From Luteimonas marina (GTDB taxonomy: Bacteria; Pseudomonadota; Gammaproteobacteria; Xanthomonadales; Xanthomonadaceae), in contig NZ_VOHK01000005.1 in the NCBI RefSeq assembly GCF_007859325.1, forward strand, positions 62,001 through 126,000: a DNA stretch of 64,000 bases. The letters run 5' to 3'. The position numbers were made by a program, and so were the translations under genes. Shown here piece after piece: positions 30,905 to 39,483 of this stretch (the stretch's first letter is position 1; the number at the start of each line of letters is the position of its first letter). Below the pieces are notes generated by a model. It was not told the origin of the DNA. It worked only from the letters and a program-made list of their open reading frames with translations, and did not search any database.

Positions 30905-32625
30905 TGCGGCACGCGCTGGCCGGACATGGCGCCTCGCGGGGCAACGCCCTCGGACGCGCCCGGGTCCGCCTGCCGCATGCGCTGGAAGTCGCCGAGGAAC
31001 ACATCCCCGCCGAGGCGGCCGACGCCGAACTGCTGCGCCTGCACGCCGCGATCGACGCGGTGCGGGTGGAAATGCGCAACATGCGCACCCGGCTGCATGG
31101 CGCGCTGGCGCACGAAGTCGGCGAGTTCCTCGACCTGCACACCCTGCTGCTCGACGACCCCGAACTGCTGCAGGGCCTCGACGACCTGGTGCGCAAGGGC
31201 CTGTACACCGCCGACTACGCGCTGCGCCTGCAGCGCGACCGGCTCGCGGCCGTGTTCTCGGGCATGGACGACGCCTACTTCCGCAGCCGGGTCGAGGACA
31301 TCGACCACGTCATCGGCCGCGTCCACGCCATGCTGCACAAGCGCGAGGCCGACCTGCAGGGCGTGGCCGGCGAGATCCTGGTCACCGACGCCATCGCCCC
31401 GGCCGAGCTGAGCCAGCTGCAGTCGCAGGGCGTGCTGGCGGTGGTCACCGCCGGCGGCAGCGCGCTGTCGCACAGCGCCATCCTCGCCCGCAGCCTGCAC
31501 CTGCCGCTGGTGGTCGGCGCGCCGCTGGCGCTGCAGCAGGTCAACGACGGCGACGTGCTGGTGGTCGACGGCGCCAGCGGCCAGATCATCGTCGAGCCGA
31601 ACGCGGAGGACCTGCGCGCCTACCGCGCCCGCCTGCGCGACGAGAAGCGCGAGCGCAAGCAGCTGCACCGGCTGCGCCGGGAACCCTCGCGCACGCTCGA
31701 CGGCGTCGACGTCAAGCTCTTCGCCAACGCCGAGTCGCGCGAGGACGTGGCCGAGGCGCACGCGCTCGGCGCGGCCGGCGTCGGCCTGTACCGCACCGAG
31801 TTCCTGTTCCTGCAGCGCAGCGAGCTGCCCGACGAGGACGAGCAGTTCCGCGCCTACCGCGACGTGGTGCTGGGCATGACCGGGCGCGCGGTGACCATCC
31901 GCACCATGGACATCGGCGCCGACAAGGCCGACCGCACCGGGCTGGCGCTGACCGACGAACCCAACCCCGCGCTCGGCCTGCGCGGCGTGCGCCTGTCGCT
32001 GGCGCGCGCGGACGTGTTCGAGACCCAGCTGCGCGCAATCCTGCGCGCGTCCGGCTACGGCCCGCTGCGCGTGCTGGTGCCGATGGTCAGCGCGCGCGAG
32101 GAGATCGTCGCGGTGGCGAAGCTGGTCAAGCGCATCGCCCGCGACCTGCGCAGCGAGGGCCACGAGATCGCCGACCACGTGCCGCTGGGCGCGATGATCG
32201 AGGTGCCGGCGGCGGCGATCGCGCTGCCGGGCTTCATCGGCGTGGTCGATTTCGTCTCGATCGGCACCAACGACCTGACCCAGTACCTGCTCGCCGCCGA
32301 CCGCGGCAACGACGCCCTCGGCGATCTCTACTCGCCGCTGCACCCGGCCGTGCTCAAGCTGCTGCACCAGATCATCCGCACCGCGAAGGCGCGCGGCAAG
32401 CCGGTGGCGGTGTGCGGCGAAATGGCCGGCGATGCGACGCTGGCACCGCTGCTGCTGGCGCTGGGGCTGGAAGAGTTCAGCCTGCACCCGGCCACGCTGC
32501 TGGAGGTGCGGCGCGCGATCCGCGCGCAGCGGCTGGACGCGCTGCGCGCCGCGGCCCCGTCGCTGCTGCGCTGCCGCGACCGCGACGCGATCGAGCGCTG
32601 GCTGGGGAAGGTGACGGCGGACTAG
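30904..32625 (+). CDS. ptsI: PTS phosphoenolpyruvate-protein phosphotransferase (enzyme I)
   Basis: A 573-residue enzyme I that moves phosphate from PEP to HPr. The N-terminal HPr-binding and swivelling domain carries the active H190 in TAGGSALSHSAILAR. The C-terminal PEP-binding barrel has GVGLYRTEFLFLQR, VTIRTMDIGADK and FVSIGTNDLTQYLLAADRGN, then VAVCGEMAGD. It has no NifA-like GAF domain, so it is the sugar-PTS form rather than PtsP. It is the last gene of this block. Confidence 0.96.
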   Translation: MRHALAGHGASRGNALGRARVRLPHALEVAEEHIPAEAADAELLRLHAAIDAVRVEMRNMRTRLHGALAHEVGEFLDLHTLLLDDPELLQGLDDLVRKGLYTADYALRLQRDRLAAVFSGMDDAYFRSRVEDIDHVIGRVHAMLHKREADLQGVAGEILVTDAIAPAELSQLQSQGVLAVVTAGGSALSHSAILARSLHLPLVVGAPLALQQVNDGDVLVVDGASGQIIVEPNAEDLRAYRARLRDEKRERKQLHRLRREPSRTLDGVDVKLFANAESREDVAEAHALGAAGVGLYRTEFLFLQRSELPDEDEQFRAYRDVVLGMTGRAVTIRTMDIGADKADRTGLALTDEPNPALGLRGVRLSLARADVFETQLRAILRASGYGPLRVLVPMVSAREEIVAVAKLVKRIARDLRSEGHEIADHVPLGAMIEVPAAAIALPGFIGVVDFVSIGTNDLTQYLLAADRGNDALGDLYSPLHPAVLKLLHQIIRTAKARGKPVAVCGEMAGDATLAPLLLALGLEEFSLHPATLLEVRRAIRAQRLDALRAAAPSLLRCRDRDAIERWLGKVTAD

Positions 32626-32650
32626 GCTACGGCCGCGTCCCGCGAGATGC

Positions 32651-32726
32651 CTGTCATCTCGAGCGCAGCGAGAGATCTGCCTGTCGGCACCGAAGGGCAG
32701 ATCTCTCGCTGCGCTCGAGATGACAG
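32651..32726. repeat. Family B palindromic repeat, copy 2
   Basis: Left arm CTGTCATCTCGAGCGCAGCG AGAGATCT and its complement on the right (AGATCTCTCGCTGCGCTCGA then GATGACAG). It lies after ptsI. Another GATGACAGGC word follows at about 32733. The remaining gap to mgtE (32727-32928) holds a promoter and a mini-ORF but no gene. Confidence 0.88.
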
Positions 32727-32849
32727 GCGTTGCGGTGGATGACAGGCATCGCGGTGGCCGGGCCGTGACTGCGCGGCAGACGACCCCACGCATCTCCCGC
32801 AACCTCCGCGCACGATCCTGCCGGGGTGTGCAGCCCGCGCCCCACGGGC

Positions 32850-32873
32850 GATAATGCGCGCATGAACGCTTGA
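32850..32873 (+). promoter_or_regulatory. Candidate mgtE promoter -10 and four-codon leader ORF
   Basis: GATAAT (32850-32855) is a good -10. Seven bases later ATG AAC GCT TGA (32862-32873) forms a minimal ORF at the very start of the transcript, 56 bp before the mgtE ATG. It could be a leaderless regulatory mini-ORF or chance. No M-box-like fold was identified. Confidence 0.4.
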
Positions 32874-32928
32874 TCCGGCGCGCCCGCAGCATCGCGGCCC
32901 GCGCCTCCACCGTCCACCGGAGCCGCGC

Positions 32929-34290
32929 ATGGCCGAAGCCGTCCGCCACGACAAGACCGCGCGCCAGCTGCGTCTGCTTTCGGACGCGCTCGACAGCGGT
33001 CGCCTCGGGCCGGTGCGGCGCATGGTCAACACCCTGGCGCCGGCCGAGATCGGCAACCTGCTCGAATCGCTGCCGCCCGACAAGCGCATGGTCGTGTGGG
33101 GTCTGGTCGATCCCGAGGACGACGGCGAGGTGCTGGTGCACGTCGGCGACGAGGTCCGCGAGAGCCTGATCGCGGACATGGACCAGGACGAACTGGTCGC
33201 GGCGGCCTCGGACCTCGACATCGACGACCTCGCCGACCTCGTCGAGGACCTGCCCGATGCGGTGATCGACGAACTGCTGCGCTCGATGGACCGCGAGAAC
33301 CGCGAGCGCCTCGAACAGGTGCTGTCCTACCCCGAGGACACCGCCGGCCGCCTGATGAACCCGGACGTGGTGACGGTGCGCGCCGACACCACGGTCGACG
33401 TGGTGCTGCGCTTCCTGCGCCTGCGCGGCGAGCTGCCCGAGCACACCGACCACCTGTACGTGGTCAACCGCCGCCACCAGCTGATCGGCTGGGTCGCGCT
33501 GCAGGACCTCGTCACCCGCGACCCGGGCACGCCGATCAACCAGCTGATCGACGACGAGCTCGAGTCGCTGCACGTCGACGCCACCGCCGAGCAGGTCGCG
33601 CGCCAGTTCTCCGACAACGACTGGGTGTCCTCGCCGGTGGTCGACGACGGCAACGTGCTGCTCGGCCGCATCACCGTCGACGACGTGGTCGACATCATCC
33701 GCGAGCAGGCCGAGCACCAGGCCCTGGGCGCGGCCGGCCTCGACGAGGACGAGGACCTGTTCTCGCCGATCAAGCGCGCGGTGCGCGGCCGCGTGGTGTG
33801 GCTGGGCATCAACCTGCTCACCGCCTTCCTCGCCGCCGGCGTGATCGGGCAGTTCGACGCCACCATCGAGAAGGTCGTCGCGCTCGCGGTGCTGATGCCG
33901 ATCGTCGCCGGGATTGGTGGCAATGCGGCCGTGCAGGTGCTGACGCTGATGGTGCGCGGCATCGCGCTCGGCCAGGTCGGCGCCAGCAACGCCGGCATCC
34001 TGCTGTGGAAGGAGCTGCGCGTGGCGCTGATCAACGGCCTGCTGATCGGCGGCCTGGTCGGCCTGGTGGCGCTGGCGTGGTTCCATTCCTGGCCACTGTC
34101 GCTGGTGATCGCCGCGGCGCTGGTGATCAACTTCTGCTCGGCCGCGCTCGCGGGCGTGCTGCTGCCGCTGCTGCTCAAGCGCATGCGCGTCGATCCGGCG
34201 GTCGCCGGCACGGTGGTGGTCACCGCGGTCACGGACGTGATGGGCTTCTTCAGCTTCCTCGGGCTGGCGACGGTGATCCTGCTGTACTAG
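32929..34290 (+). CDS. mgtE: Magnesium transporter MgtE
   Basis: A 453-residue Mg2+ channel. The N-terminal superhelical domain (residues 1-130; TLAPAEIGNLLESLPPDKRM, LDIDDLADLVEDLPDAVI) precedes paired CBS domains (about 140-265; YPEDTAGRLMNPDVVTVRAD, LYVVNRRHQLIGWVALQDL, DNDWVSSPVVDDGNVLLGRI) and a membrane domain of five helices (VVWLGINLLTAFLAAGVIG, VLMPIVAGIGGNAAVQVLTL). The ion-pore motif PIVAGIGGNAAVQ is intact. Confidence 0.94.
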   Translation: MAEAVRHDKTARQLRLLSDALDSGRLGPVRRMVNTLAPAEIGNLLESLPPDKRMVVWGLVDPEDDGEVLVHVGDEVRESLIADMDQDELVAAASDLDIDDLADLVEDLPDAVIDELLRSMDRENRERLEQVLSYPEDTAGRLMNPDVVTVRADTTVDVVLRFLRLRGELPEHTDHLYVVNRRHQLIGWVALQDLVTRDPGTPINQLIDDELESLHVDATAEQVARQFSDNDWVSSPVVDDGNVLLGRITVDDVVDIIREQAEHQALGAAGLDEDEDLFSPIKRAVRGRVVWLGINLLTAFLAAGVIGQFDATIEKVVALAVLMPIVAGIGGNAAVQVLTLMVRGIALGQVGASNAGILLWKELRVALINGLLIGGLVGLVALAWFHSWPLSLVIAAALVINFCSAALAGVLLPLLLKRMRVDPAVAGTVVVTAVTDVMGFFSFLGLATVILLY

Positions 34291-34319
34291 GGCCTGTTCG
34301 CGACGGAAGCTTGTATTTC

Positions 34320-34407
34320 CGTCATTCCCGCGAAGGCGGGAATCCAGTGTCTTTACGCTTTTGAATCAACAACAAGACACTGGATCCCCGCTTTCGCGGG
34401 GATGACG
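34320..34407. repeat. Family A palindromic repeat, copy 3
   Basis: Left end CGTCATTCCCGCGAAGGCGG, right end CCGCTTTCGCGGGGATGACG, inner AATCCAGTGTCTTT / AAGACACTGGAT complementary. It lies 30 bp after mgtE and 53 bp before the lipoprotein hydrolase gene. Confidence 0.9.
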
Positions 34408-34459
34408 AAGAACTGGAGGAGCAGCTGCCTGCCAACGCCATGACTACGGAAGGACGACA

Positions 34460-35266
34460 ATGCACCTGCGCCCACTCCCCCTGCTGCTGTTGATGACCAC
34501 CCTGCTCGCCGCCTGCGCTTCCACGCCGCAGCGCCCCGAGCGCGGCGAATTCGTCGCGCGCGAGGTCACCGTCGACGGCCGCAGCCACCGCTACCAGGTG
34601 TTCGTCCCGGCGCGCACGGCCGTGCAGGGCAAGGCGCCGGTGATCCTGTTCCTGCACGGGTCCGGCGAGCGCGGCGACGACAACCAGCGACAGGTCGCGG
34701 TCGGCCTCGGTCCGCACGTGCGGGCGCATGCCGGCGACTTTCCCGCGATCGTCGTGTTCCCGCAGGCGCCGGCGGACAGCGAATGGAACCAGGTCGCGGA
34801 CGTGGCGTTCGCCCAGCTCGACGCGGCCACGCGCGAGTTCGGCGGCGATCCCGGCCGCACCTACCTCACCGGCCTGTCGATGGGCGGCTACGGCGTCTGG
34901 GACTACGCACTGCGCCAGTCCTACCGCTTCGCCGCGCTGGTGCCGGTATGCGGCGGGCTCGTGCATCCGCGGCGGCCGTCGATGGCGGTCACCGGTCTCG
35001 ACGGCGAAGCCGATCCGTATGCCGCCGCCGCGCAGCGGTTGCGCGGCATTCCGGTGTGGATCTTCCACGGCGCGAAGGACGACCTGGTGCCGCCGGAGTA
35101 CTCGCGACGGCTGGAAGCCGCGTTCAAGGCCGCCGGCGCGCGCGACGCGCGCTACACCGAGTTCCCGGACGCCAACCACAACAGCTGGGACCCGGCCTAT
35201 GCCACGCCGGAGCTGTGGACGTGGCTGTTCGCGCAACGTCGGGCGAACGCCTTCCGGCAGCGTTGA
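34460..35266 (+). CDS. Lipoprotein alpha/beta-hydrolase (carboxylesterase/phospholipase-like)
   Basis: A 268-residue exported hydrolase. The signal peptide ends in a lipobox, LLAACAS, so C19 is probably lipidated. The alpha/beta-hydrolase core shows the oxyanion region VILFLHGSGERGDD, the nucleophile elbow GLSMGGYGVWDYA, an acid-bearing segment GAKDDLVPPEYSRR and a histidine in DANHNSWDPAY. This fits the family of predicted peptidases and polysaccharide-linked esterases. The substrate is unknown. AAGGACGAC lies before the ATG. Confidence 0.85.
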   Translation: MHLRPLPLLLLMTTLLAACASTPQRPERGEFVAREVTVDGRSHRYQVFVPARTAVQGKAPVILFLHGSGERGDDNQRQVAVGLGPHVRAHAGDFPAIVVFPQAPADSEWNQVADVAFAQLDAATREFGGDPGRTYLTGLSMGGYGVWDYALRQSYRFAALVPVCGGLVHPRRPSMAVTGLDGEADPYAAAAQRLRGIPVWIFHGAKDDLVPPEYSRRLEAAFKAAGARDARYTEFPDANHNSWDPAYATPELWTWLFAQRRANAFRQR

Positions 35267-35322
35267 GCGCGCCCGGTGCCGCCCCCCCCGAGGCGCCCCT
35301 CCATACACGTTCGCGATCAATG

Positions 35323-35420
35323 GCGTAGGTCGGCCCCCGTATCAAGTACGGGGCAGGCTCTACGTGGCCGACGCCTTGACCGCCGCTGGCCGGGCGTCGG
35401 GGGCGTAGCCCCGACCTACG
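35323..35420. repeat. GTAGGTCGG inverted repeat
   Basis: GTAGGTCGG (35325) and CCGACCTAC (35411) flank a GC-rich middle that contains a smaller hairpin (CCCCGTATCAAGTACGGGG). It lies between the convergent hydrolase and membrane-protein genes. The rest of the gap, 35267-35478, holds nothing else recognised. Confidence 0.75.
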
Positions 35421-35478
35421 GATGGAACGGCAAGCGGGCATTGATCCGCAGCGCTGTTGCCGCCACCCCGCGGCGCGC

Positions 35479-36870
35479 TCAATGCAGCTGCCAGCTGCCG
35501 TCGGCGCGTACCTGCAGGCAGGCGCCGACGGCCGGGCAGGCATCGACCATGCGGACATCTTCGGGCTTCAGGCCCAGCCGCCAGGCGAGGCCGTTCGCGC
35601 CGATGGCGTAGAAGCGCTGCCCGTCCTCGACCTGGACGGACAGGGGCGCAGCGGGCGGCGACCGTTCCAATTCGCGCAGGGTCGCCTCTGCCCAGTGCGC
35701 GCGACCGATCAGGCCCGGGTGGTCGAGCCGGCGCGTGCCCTCCACCGCGACCAGCGACGAGGCGCCGACCAGCACGGCCGCGACCACCGCGACGCCGCGC
35801 CCCTGCAGGCAGCGCGCCAGCGCGACCGTCGGCAGGATCGCGGCGACGGCCGCGTAGTAGGCATAGCTGTTCCAGGCCAGCGGGAAGTACGGTGCGTAGG
35901 CCAGCCCCACGAACAGCGCCAGCACGCCCCACTGCCGCGGTTCAAGCCGGCCGCCGCCGCCGCGCAGCGCCAGCAGCCACGCCGCCATCACCGGCAGGGC
36001 CACGGCCGCGGCCCAGACCGCGCCCGCCAGCAGTTCACCGGTGGCGATCATGCGCAGGGCCTCGCGCGGCACGTTGAGCAGCCATGCGCCCAGCGACGCG
36101 GCATTGCGCAGCATGCCCGCGCCGAAGACGAGTTCGTACTGCGCGGCGTCGTTCACCGTCACCTGCCGGCGCAAGGCCAGCCAGGCCAGCGCGAGGACGA
36201 GGCAGGCCAGCCACGCCACGACTTCGCCGCGCCGCGGCCGCACGCCCGCGAACAGGCTCGTCGCCAGCATCAGCAGCGGCGTCAGCACCGCCGACTCCTT
36301 GCTCAGCAGGGCCGCGGCAAGCAGTGCGGGAAGCGCCGCCAGCAGCGCGATGCGCGCCGCGCCCGACGCCTGCGCGGCGGACAGCCACGCCGCCAGGATC
36401 AGGGCGGTCAGCGCCACCAGGATCGGGCTGTTCGCCGCCGCGACCCAGTGCACCGGCAGCAGCCCCAGCGCCAGCACCACATAGAACGAACACGACAGCA
36501 GCGCGATGGCGCGCGGCTGCTCCCACGCGCAGGCGCGCGCGAGCGCATGGCCGAAGACGCCGACGCAGGCCGCCGCCGACAGGTGCAGGACCAGGTTCAC
36601 CCCGTGCGCCAGCAAGGCATCCGCGCCCAGCGTGCCTTCGAGCACGCGCCAGAACGCCTCCTGCGACAGCGGCCGCCAGAACTTCATCGGCTGTTCCGGC
36701 CAGAAGGTCTGCAGCCAGGGCTGCCCGGCCTCGTTGGCCGCGCGCGCGCCGTGCAGGTAGAAGTAGTCGTCGCCCCAGAACGGCGTCCACAGCGCGGGCA
36801 GCCACAGCAGCGCGGCGAACCCGCACAGCACGACGGCGGCCAGTACGTCCGGCGTCGCGCGCCACTTCAC
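35479..36870 (-). CDS. Polytopic membrane protein, glycosyltransferase-C-like, unknown substrate
   Basis: A 463-residue protein with about ten membrane helices and a soluble C-terminal tail of about 80 residues. The first loop after helix 1 has FWGDDYFYLHGARAANEAGQ with adjacent acidic residues, as in GT-C enzymes that use lipid-linked sugars (ArnT/PMT-like), followed by FWRPLSQEAFWRVLEGTLGA. The family call is from this layout, not from a firm motif. The start overlaps the pyrB stop by 4 bp, so it belongs to the algH-ruvX-pyrB operon. Confidence 0.65.
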   Translation of the reverse strand: MKWRATPDVLAAVVLCGFAALLWLPALWTPFWGDDYFYLHGARAANEAGQPWLQTFWPEQPMKFWRPLSQEAFWRVLEGTLGADALLAHGVNLVLHLSAAACVGVFGHALARACAWEQPRAIALLSCSFYVVLALGLLPVHWVAAANSPILVALTALILAAWLSAAQASGAARIALLAALPALLAAALLSKESAVLTPLLMLATSLFAGVRPRRGEVVAWLACLVLALAWLALRRQVTVNDAAQYELVFGAGMLRNAASLGAWLLNVPREALRMIATGELLAGAVWAAAVALPVMAAWLLALRGGGGRLEPRQWGVLALFVGLAYAPYFPLAWNSYAYYAAVAAILPTVALARCLQGRGVAVVAAVLVGASSLVAVEGTRRLDHPGLIGRAHWAEATLRELERSPPAAPLSVQVEDGQRFYAIGANGLAWRLGLKPEDVRMVDACPAVGACLQVRADGSWQLH

Positions 36871-37799
36871 GCCAGCAGCGCCTCCAGCACCGCCATCCGC
36901 ACCGCGACGCCGTTCGCCACCTGCCGCAGGATCAGCGACTGCGGGCCGTCGGCGACCTCGTCGCTGATCTCGACGCCGCGGTTCATCGGCCCCGGGTGCA
37001 GCACCACCGCATCCGCCGACGCCCGGCGCAGGCGCCCCGCGGTGAGTCCGTAGTCGCGGTGGTAGTCGTCCAGCGATGCGACCAGCCCTTCCTCCATGCG
37101 CTCGCGCTGCAGGCGCAGCATCATCACCGCGTCGACGCCGTCGAGCGCGGCGTCGAGGTCATGGGTGACGGTGCAGCCGGCCAGGGTGTCGTCGCCGGGC
37201 AGCAGCGACGCCGGCCCGCAGATTCGGATCTCCCCGGCGCCGAGCGTGCGCAGCGCGTGCAGGTCCGAGCGCGCGACGCGCGAGTGCTTCACGTCGCCGA
37301 CAATGACGAAGCGGCGCGACGCGAAATCCTCGCCCAGCGCCTGGCGCAGCGTCAGCATGTCGAGCAGACCCTGGGTGGGATGCGCGCTGCGGCCGTCGCC
37401 GGCGTTGACCAGGGTGGTGCCGGCCTTGGCCGCCGCGGCGAGCTCGGCCACCGCGCCGTCGCCGGAGTGGCGCACGACGAAGCCGCGCACGCCCATCGCC
37501 TCGATGTTCCTGAGCGTGTCGCGCGCGGTCTCGCCCTTGGTGGTGGACGAGGTGGCGGCGTCGAAGCCGAGCACGTCGGCGCCCAGGCGCTGCGCGGCGC
37601 GCTGGAAGCTCAGCCGGGTGCGCGTGGAGGGCTCGAAGAACAGGGTGCAGACGGCGGTGCCGGCCAGCGCGTCGCGCGCATCAAAGCCGTCGGCGAAGGC
37701 CCCGGCGCGGTCGAGCAGCGCCACGAGGGCCTCGCGCGGCAGGCCTTCCAGCGTCAGCAGGTGGCGCAGCCGGCCTTCGGAATCGGTCTGTTCGGTCAT
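36867..37799 (-). CDS. pyrB: Aspartate carbamoyltransferase catalytic subunit
   Basis: Condenses carbamoyl phosphate with aspartate in pyrimidine synthesis. The protein has 310 residues. The carbamoyl-phosphate site is FEPSTRTRLSFQRAAQRLG, the aspartate-side motif is STTKGETARDTLRN, and DGRSAHPTQGLLDMLTL is the second phosphate-binding block. It follows ruvX with a 54-bp gap in the algH-ruvX-pyrB order known from gammaproteobacteria. No pyrI or pyrC follows. Confidence 0.95.
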   Translation of the reverse strand: MTEQTDSEGRLRHLLTLEGLPREALVALLDRAGAFADGFDARDALAGTAVCTLFFEPSTRTRLSFQRAAQRLGADVLGFDAATSSTTKGETARDTLRNIEAMGVRGFVVRHSGDGAVAELAAAAKAGTTLVNAGDGRSAHPTQGLLDMLTLRQALGEDFASRRFVIVGDVKHSRVARSDLHALRTLGAGEIRICGPASLLPGDDTLAGCTVTHDLDAALDGVDAVMMLRLQRERMEEGLVASLDDYHRDYGLTAGRLRRASADAVVLHPGPMNRGVEISDEVADGPQSLILRQVANGVAVRMAVLEALLA

Positions 37800-37853
37800 G
37801 GGCGGATATTGTCCGGCAAATCCGCCCTTCGATGGAGGGCGCCTGCGGGATGT

Positions 37854-38315
37854 CTACAGGGACGTAGCGTCCCGGGGCGAGGCCAGCCAGCGTTCGACGA
37901 TGATCGCGGCGGCGACCGCGTCCAGCGCCGCGGCGTCGCGGCGCCGGCGCCGGCCTTCGGCGCGGTCGGCGGCGAAGCGCTGCGCCGCCTCGATCGAGCT
38001 GCTGCGCTCGTCCACCATCACCACCGGCAGCCGGTAGCGCGCCTTGAGCGCCTGCGCGAAGGCGCGCGCGCGCGCGCGGATCGGCTGGTCGCCGCCGTCG
38101 AGCGTCATCGGGTCGCCGACCACCAGGCCGTCCGGGCCCCACTCCTTGCGCAGCCGGTCGATCGCGGCCCAGTCGATCTGTTCACCGTGCACGTCGACCA
38201 CCGCCAGCGCGCGCGCGCCGTGGCCGAAGGCGCTGCCCACCGCCACGCCGATGCGACGCGCGCCGACGTCGAAGCCCAGCACCGTGCCGTCGGCGCGGAT
38301 CGGCCCCGCGCTCAT
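37854..38315 (-). CDS. ruvX: Putative Holliday junction resolvase RuvX (YqgF)
   Basis: A 153-residue RNase H-fold protein. The N-terminal [16 protein letters not shown] carries the first catalytic Asp, [13 protein letters not shown] the glycine-rich strand, and [15 protein letters not shown] the DER motif with the second acidic residue; [14 protein letters not shown] provides a third. YqgF is essential in E. coli, where it processes pre-16S rRNA. Its ATG overlaps the algH stop (ATGA). Confidence 0.93.
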   Translation of the reverse strand: MSAGPIRADGTVLGFDVGARRIGVAVGSAFGHGARALAVVDVHGEQIDWAAIDRLRKEWGPDGLVVGDPMTLDGGDQPIRARARAFAQALKARYRLPVVMVDERSSSIEAAQRFAADRAEGRRRRRDAAALDAVAAAIIVERWLASPRDATSL

Positions 38316-38878
38316 GCGTGCCCCACGTGCCCCGCCATGCGCATCAGGTCGACGCCGATCTCCCCGGCCGCGGCCTGCCAGCGCTGGTCCAGCGGCAGCG
38401 AGAACAGGATCTCGTGGCGCGCGGGCGCGGTCAGCCAGCTGTTCTCGGTCAGCTCGTACTCCAGCTGCCCCGCGCCCCAGCCGGCGCAGCCGAGCGCGAC
38501 CGTGGCGTGCTCCGGCCCCTCGCCCCGCGCGATCGCCTCGAGGATGTCGCGCGAGGTGGTCACGTACAGGCCGTCGGCGACGGCGAGGCTGGAATCCCAG
38601 GCGCGGTCGCCGTCGTGGATGACGAAGCCGCGCTCGGGATGGACCGGACCACCGGCGAGCACGCGGCGTTCGAGCAGCGCCGGATCGTCGCTGCCGATGT
38701 CCATCTGCTGCAGCACCTCGCCCAGGGTGTAGTCCGACGCCCGGTTGACGACCACGCCCATCGCGCCATCGTCGTCGTGCTGGCAGATCAGCGCCACCGT
38801 GCGCGCGAAATTGGGATCGGCGAGCGTCGGCAGTGCGATCAGCAGCTGGTTCGCGAACGAGGGCGACAGGGCGGGCAT
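38312..38878 (-). CDS. algH: YqgE/AlgH family protein
   Basis: A 188-residue protein of the UPF0301 family. [56 protein letters not shown] and [16 protein letters not shown] are all family blocks. AlgH was first linked to alginate regulation in Pseudomonas, but the molecular role is unknown. It begins the algH-ruvX-pyrB operon. Confidence 0.93.
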   Translation of the reverse strand: MPALSPSFANQLLIALPTLADPNFARTVALICQHDDDGAMGVVVNRASDYTLGEVLQQMDIGSDDPALLERRVLAGGPVHPERGFVIHDGDRAWDSSLAVADGLYVTTSRDILEAIARGEGPEHATVALGCAGWGAGQLEYELTENSWLTAPARHEILFSLPLDQRWQAAAGEIGVDLMRMAGHVGHA

Positions 38879-38932
38879 GCGGCCATTCTAGGCCCTGCGC
38901 CGCAATGGCGCGCCGCACGCCGCCGCGCCGGT

Positions 38933-39391
38933 TCAGCCGAGGCCGAACTGCTGCTCCTCCGGCGTCGCCAGGCGCACGTCGACCACCTCCACCTGCGCCT
39001 GGACCGTGCGTCCGGCCAGCGGATGGTTGCCGTCGACGGTCACCGTGTCGCCATCGATCGCGGTCACCACCACCTCGAGCGGCCCCTTCGCGGTCTGCGC
39101 GGTCAGCTTCGCACCGACCGCCGGCGCCGCCGACGCGCCCAGCTTGCCGCGCGGCAGCGTCTGCACCAGCAGTTCGTGGCGCGGGCCGAAGCCGGCCTCG
39201 GGCGCGATCGTCACCGAGAACGCATCGCCCGGCGACTTGCCGGCCAGCGCCTGTTCCAGCCCGGGCATGATGCTGCCGGTGCCGTGCATGTAGACCAGCG
39301 GCGCATGGCCGTGCGTGGAGGTGATGGCCTGTCCCTGCTCGTCCCTGAGCGTGAAGTGCACGGTGGCGATGCGGCGGTCGGCGATGTCCAT
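38933..39391 (-). CDS. FKBP-type peptidyl-prolyl isomerase, SlyD-like
   Basis: A 152-residue protein. IATVHFTLRDEQGQAITSTH, FSVTIAPEAGFGPRHELLVQ and VDGNHPLAGRTVQAQVEVVD match the FKBP and IF (insert-in-flap) domains of SlyD/FkpB-type isomerases, with YMHGTGSIMPGLEQALAGKS as the active-site region. The metal-binding His/Cys tail of E. coli SlyD is absent. The start at MDIADRRIA is chosen because the 15 extra residues upstream have no homology. Confidence 0.88.
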   Translation of the reverse strand: MDIADRRIATVHFTLRDEQGQAITSTHGHAPLVYMHGTGSIMPGLEQALAGKSPGDAFSVTIAPEAGFGPRHELLVQTLPRGKLGASAAPAVGAKLTAQTAKGPLEVVVTAIDGDTVTVDGNHPLAGRTVQAQVEVVDVRLATPEEQQFGLG

Positions 39392-39471
39392 GGCGTCTGC
39401 GGGCGTGTCGGGGGACATCCATGTTGGCGCGGGCATGCGCCGCGAGGCAACCCGGGGCGACCCGCAGTCGT

Positions 39472-39477
39472 TATGCT
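39472..39477 (+). promoter_or_regulatory. Candidate -10 box of a leaderless tag transcript
   Basis: TATGCT is followed by TGCGTG and then the ATG of tag, so a normal start point would fall on the A of ATG. There is no Shine-Dalgarno before the gene, in keeping with a leaderless message. Confidence 0.55.
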
Positions 39478-39483
39478 TGCGTG

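Noticed and set aside
32626-32928. Possible M-box magnesium riboswitch before mgtE
   Set aside because: No M-box-like paired elements could be recognised, and most of the region is a family B repeat.
30253-34086. Reverse-strand open frame of over 1200 codons opposite the PTS genes and mgtE
   Set aside because: Same cause: third-codon GC bias leaves few stops on the opposite strand. The product is low complexity and overlaps five well-supported genes.
36084-38732. Forward 880-codon frame across the pyrB-ruvX-algH region
   Set aside because: It is the shadow of minus-strand genes; the codons give only Arg/Pro/Ala-rich sequence.
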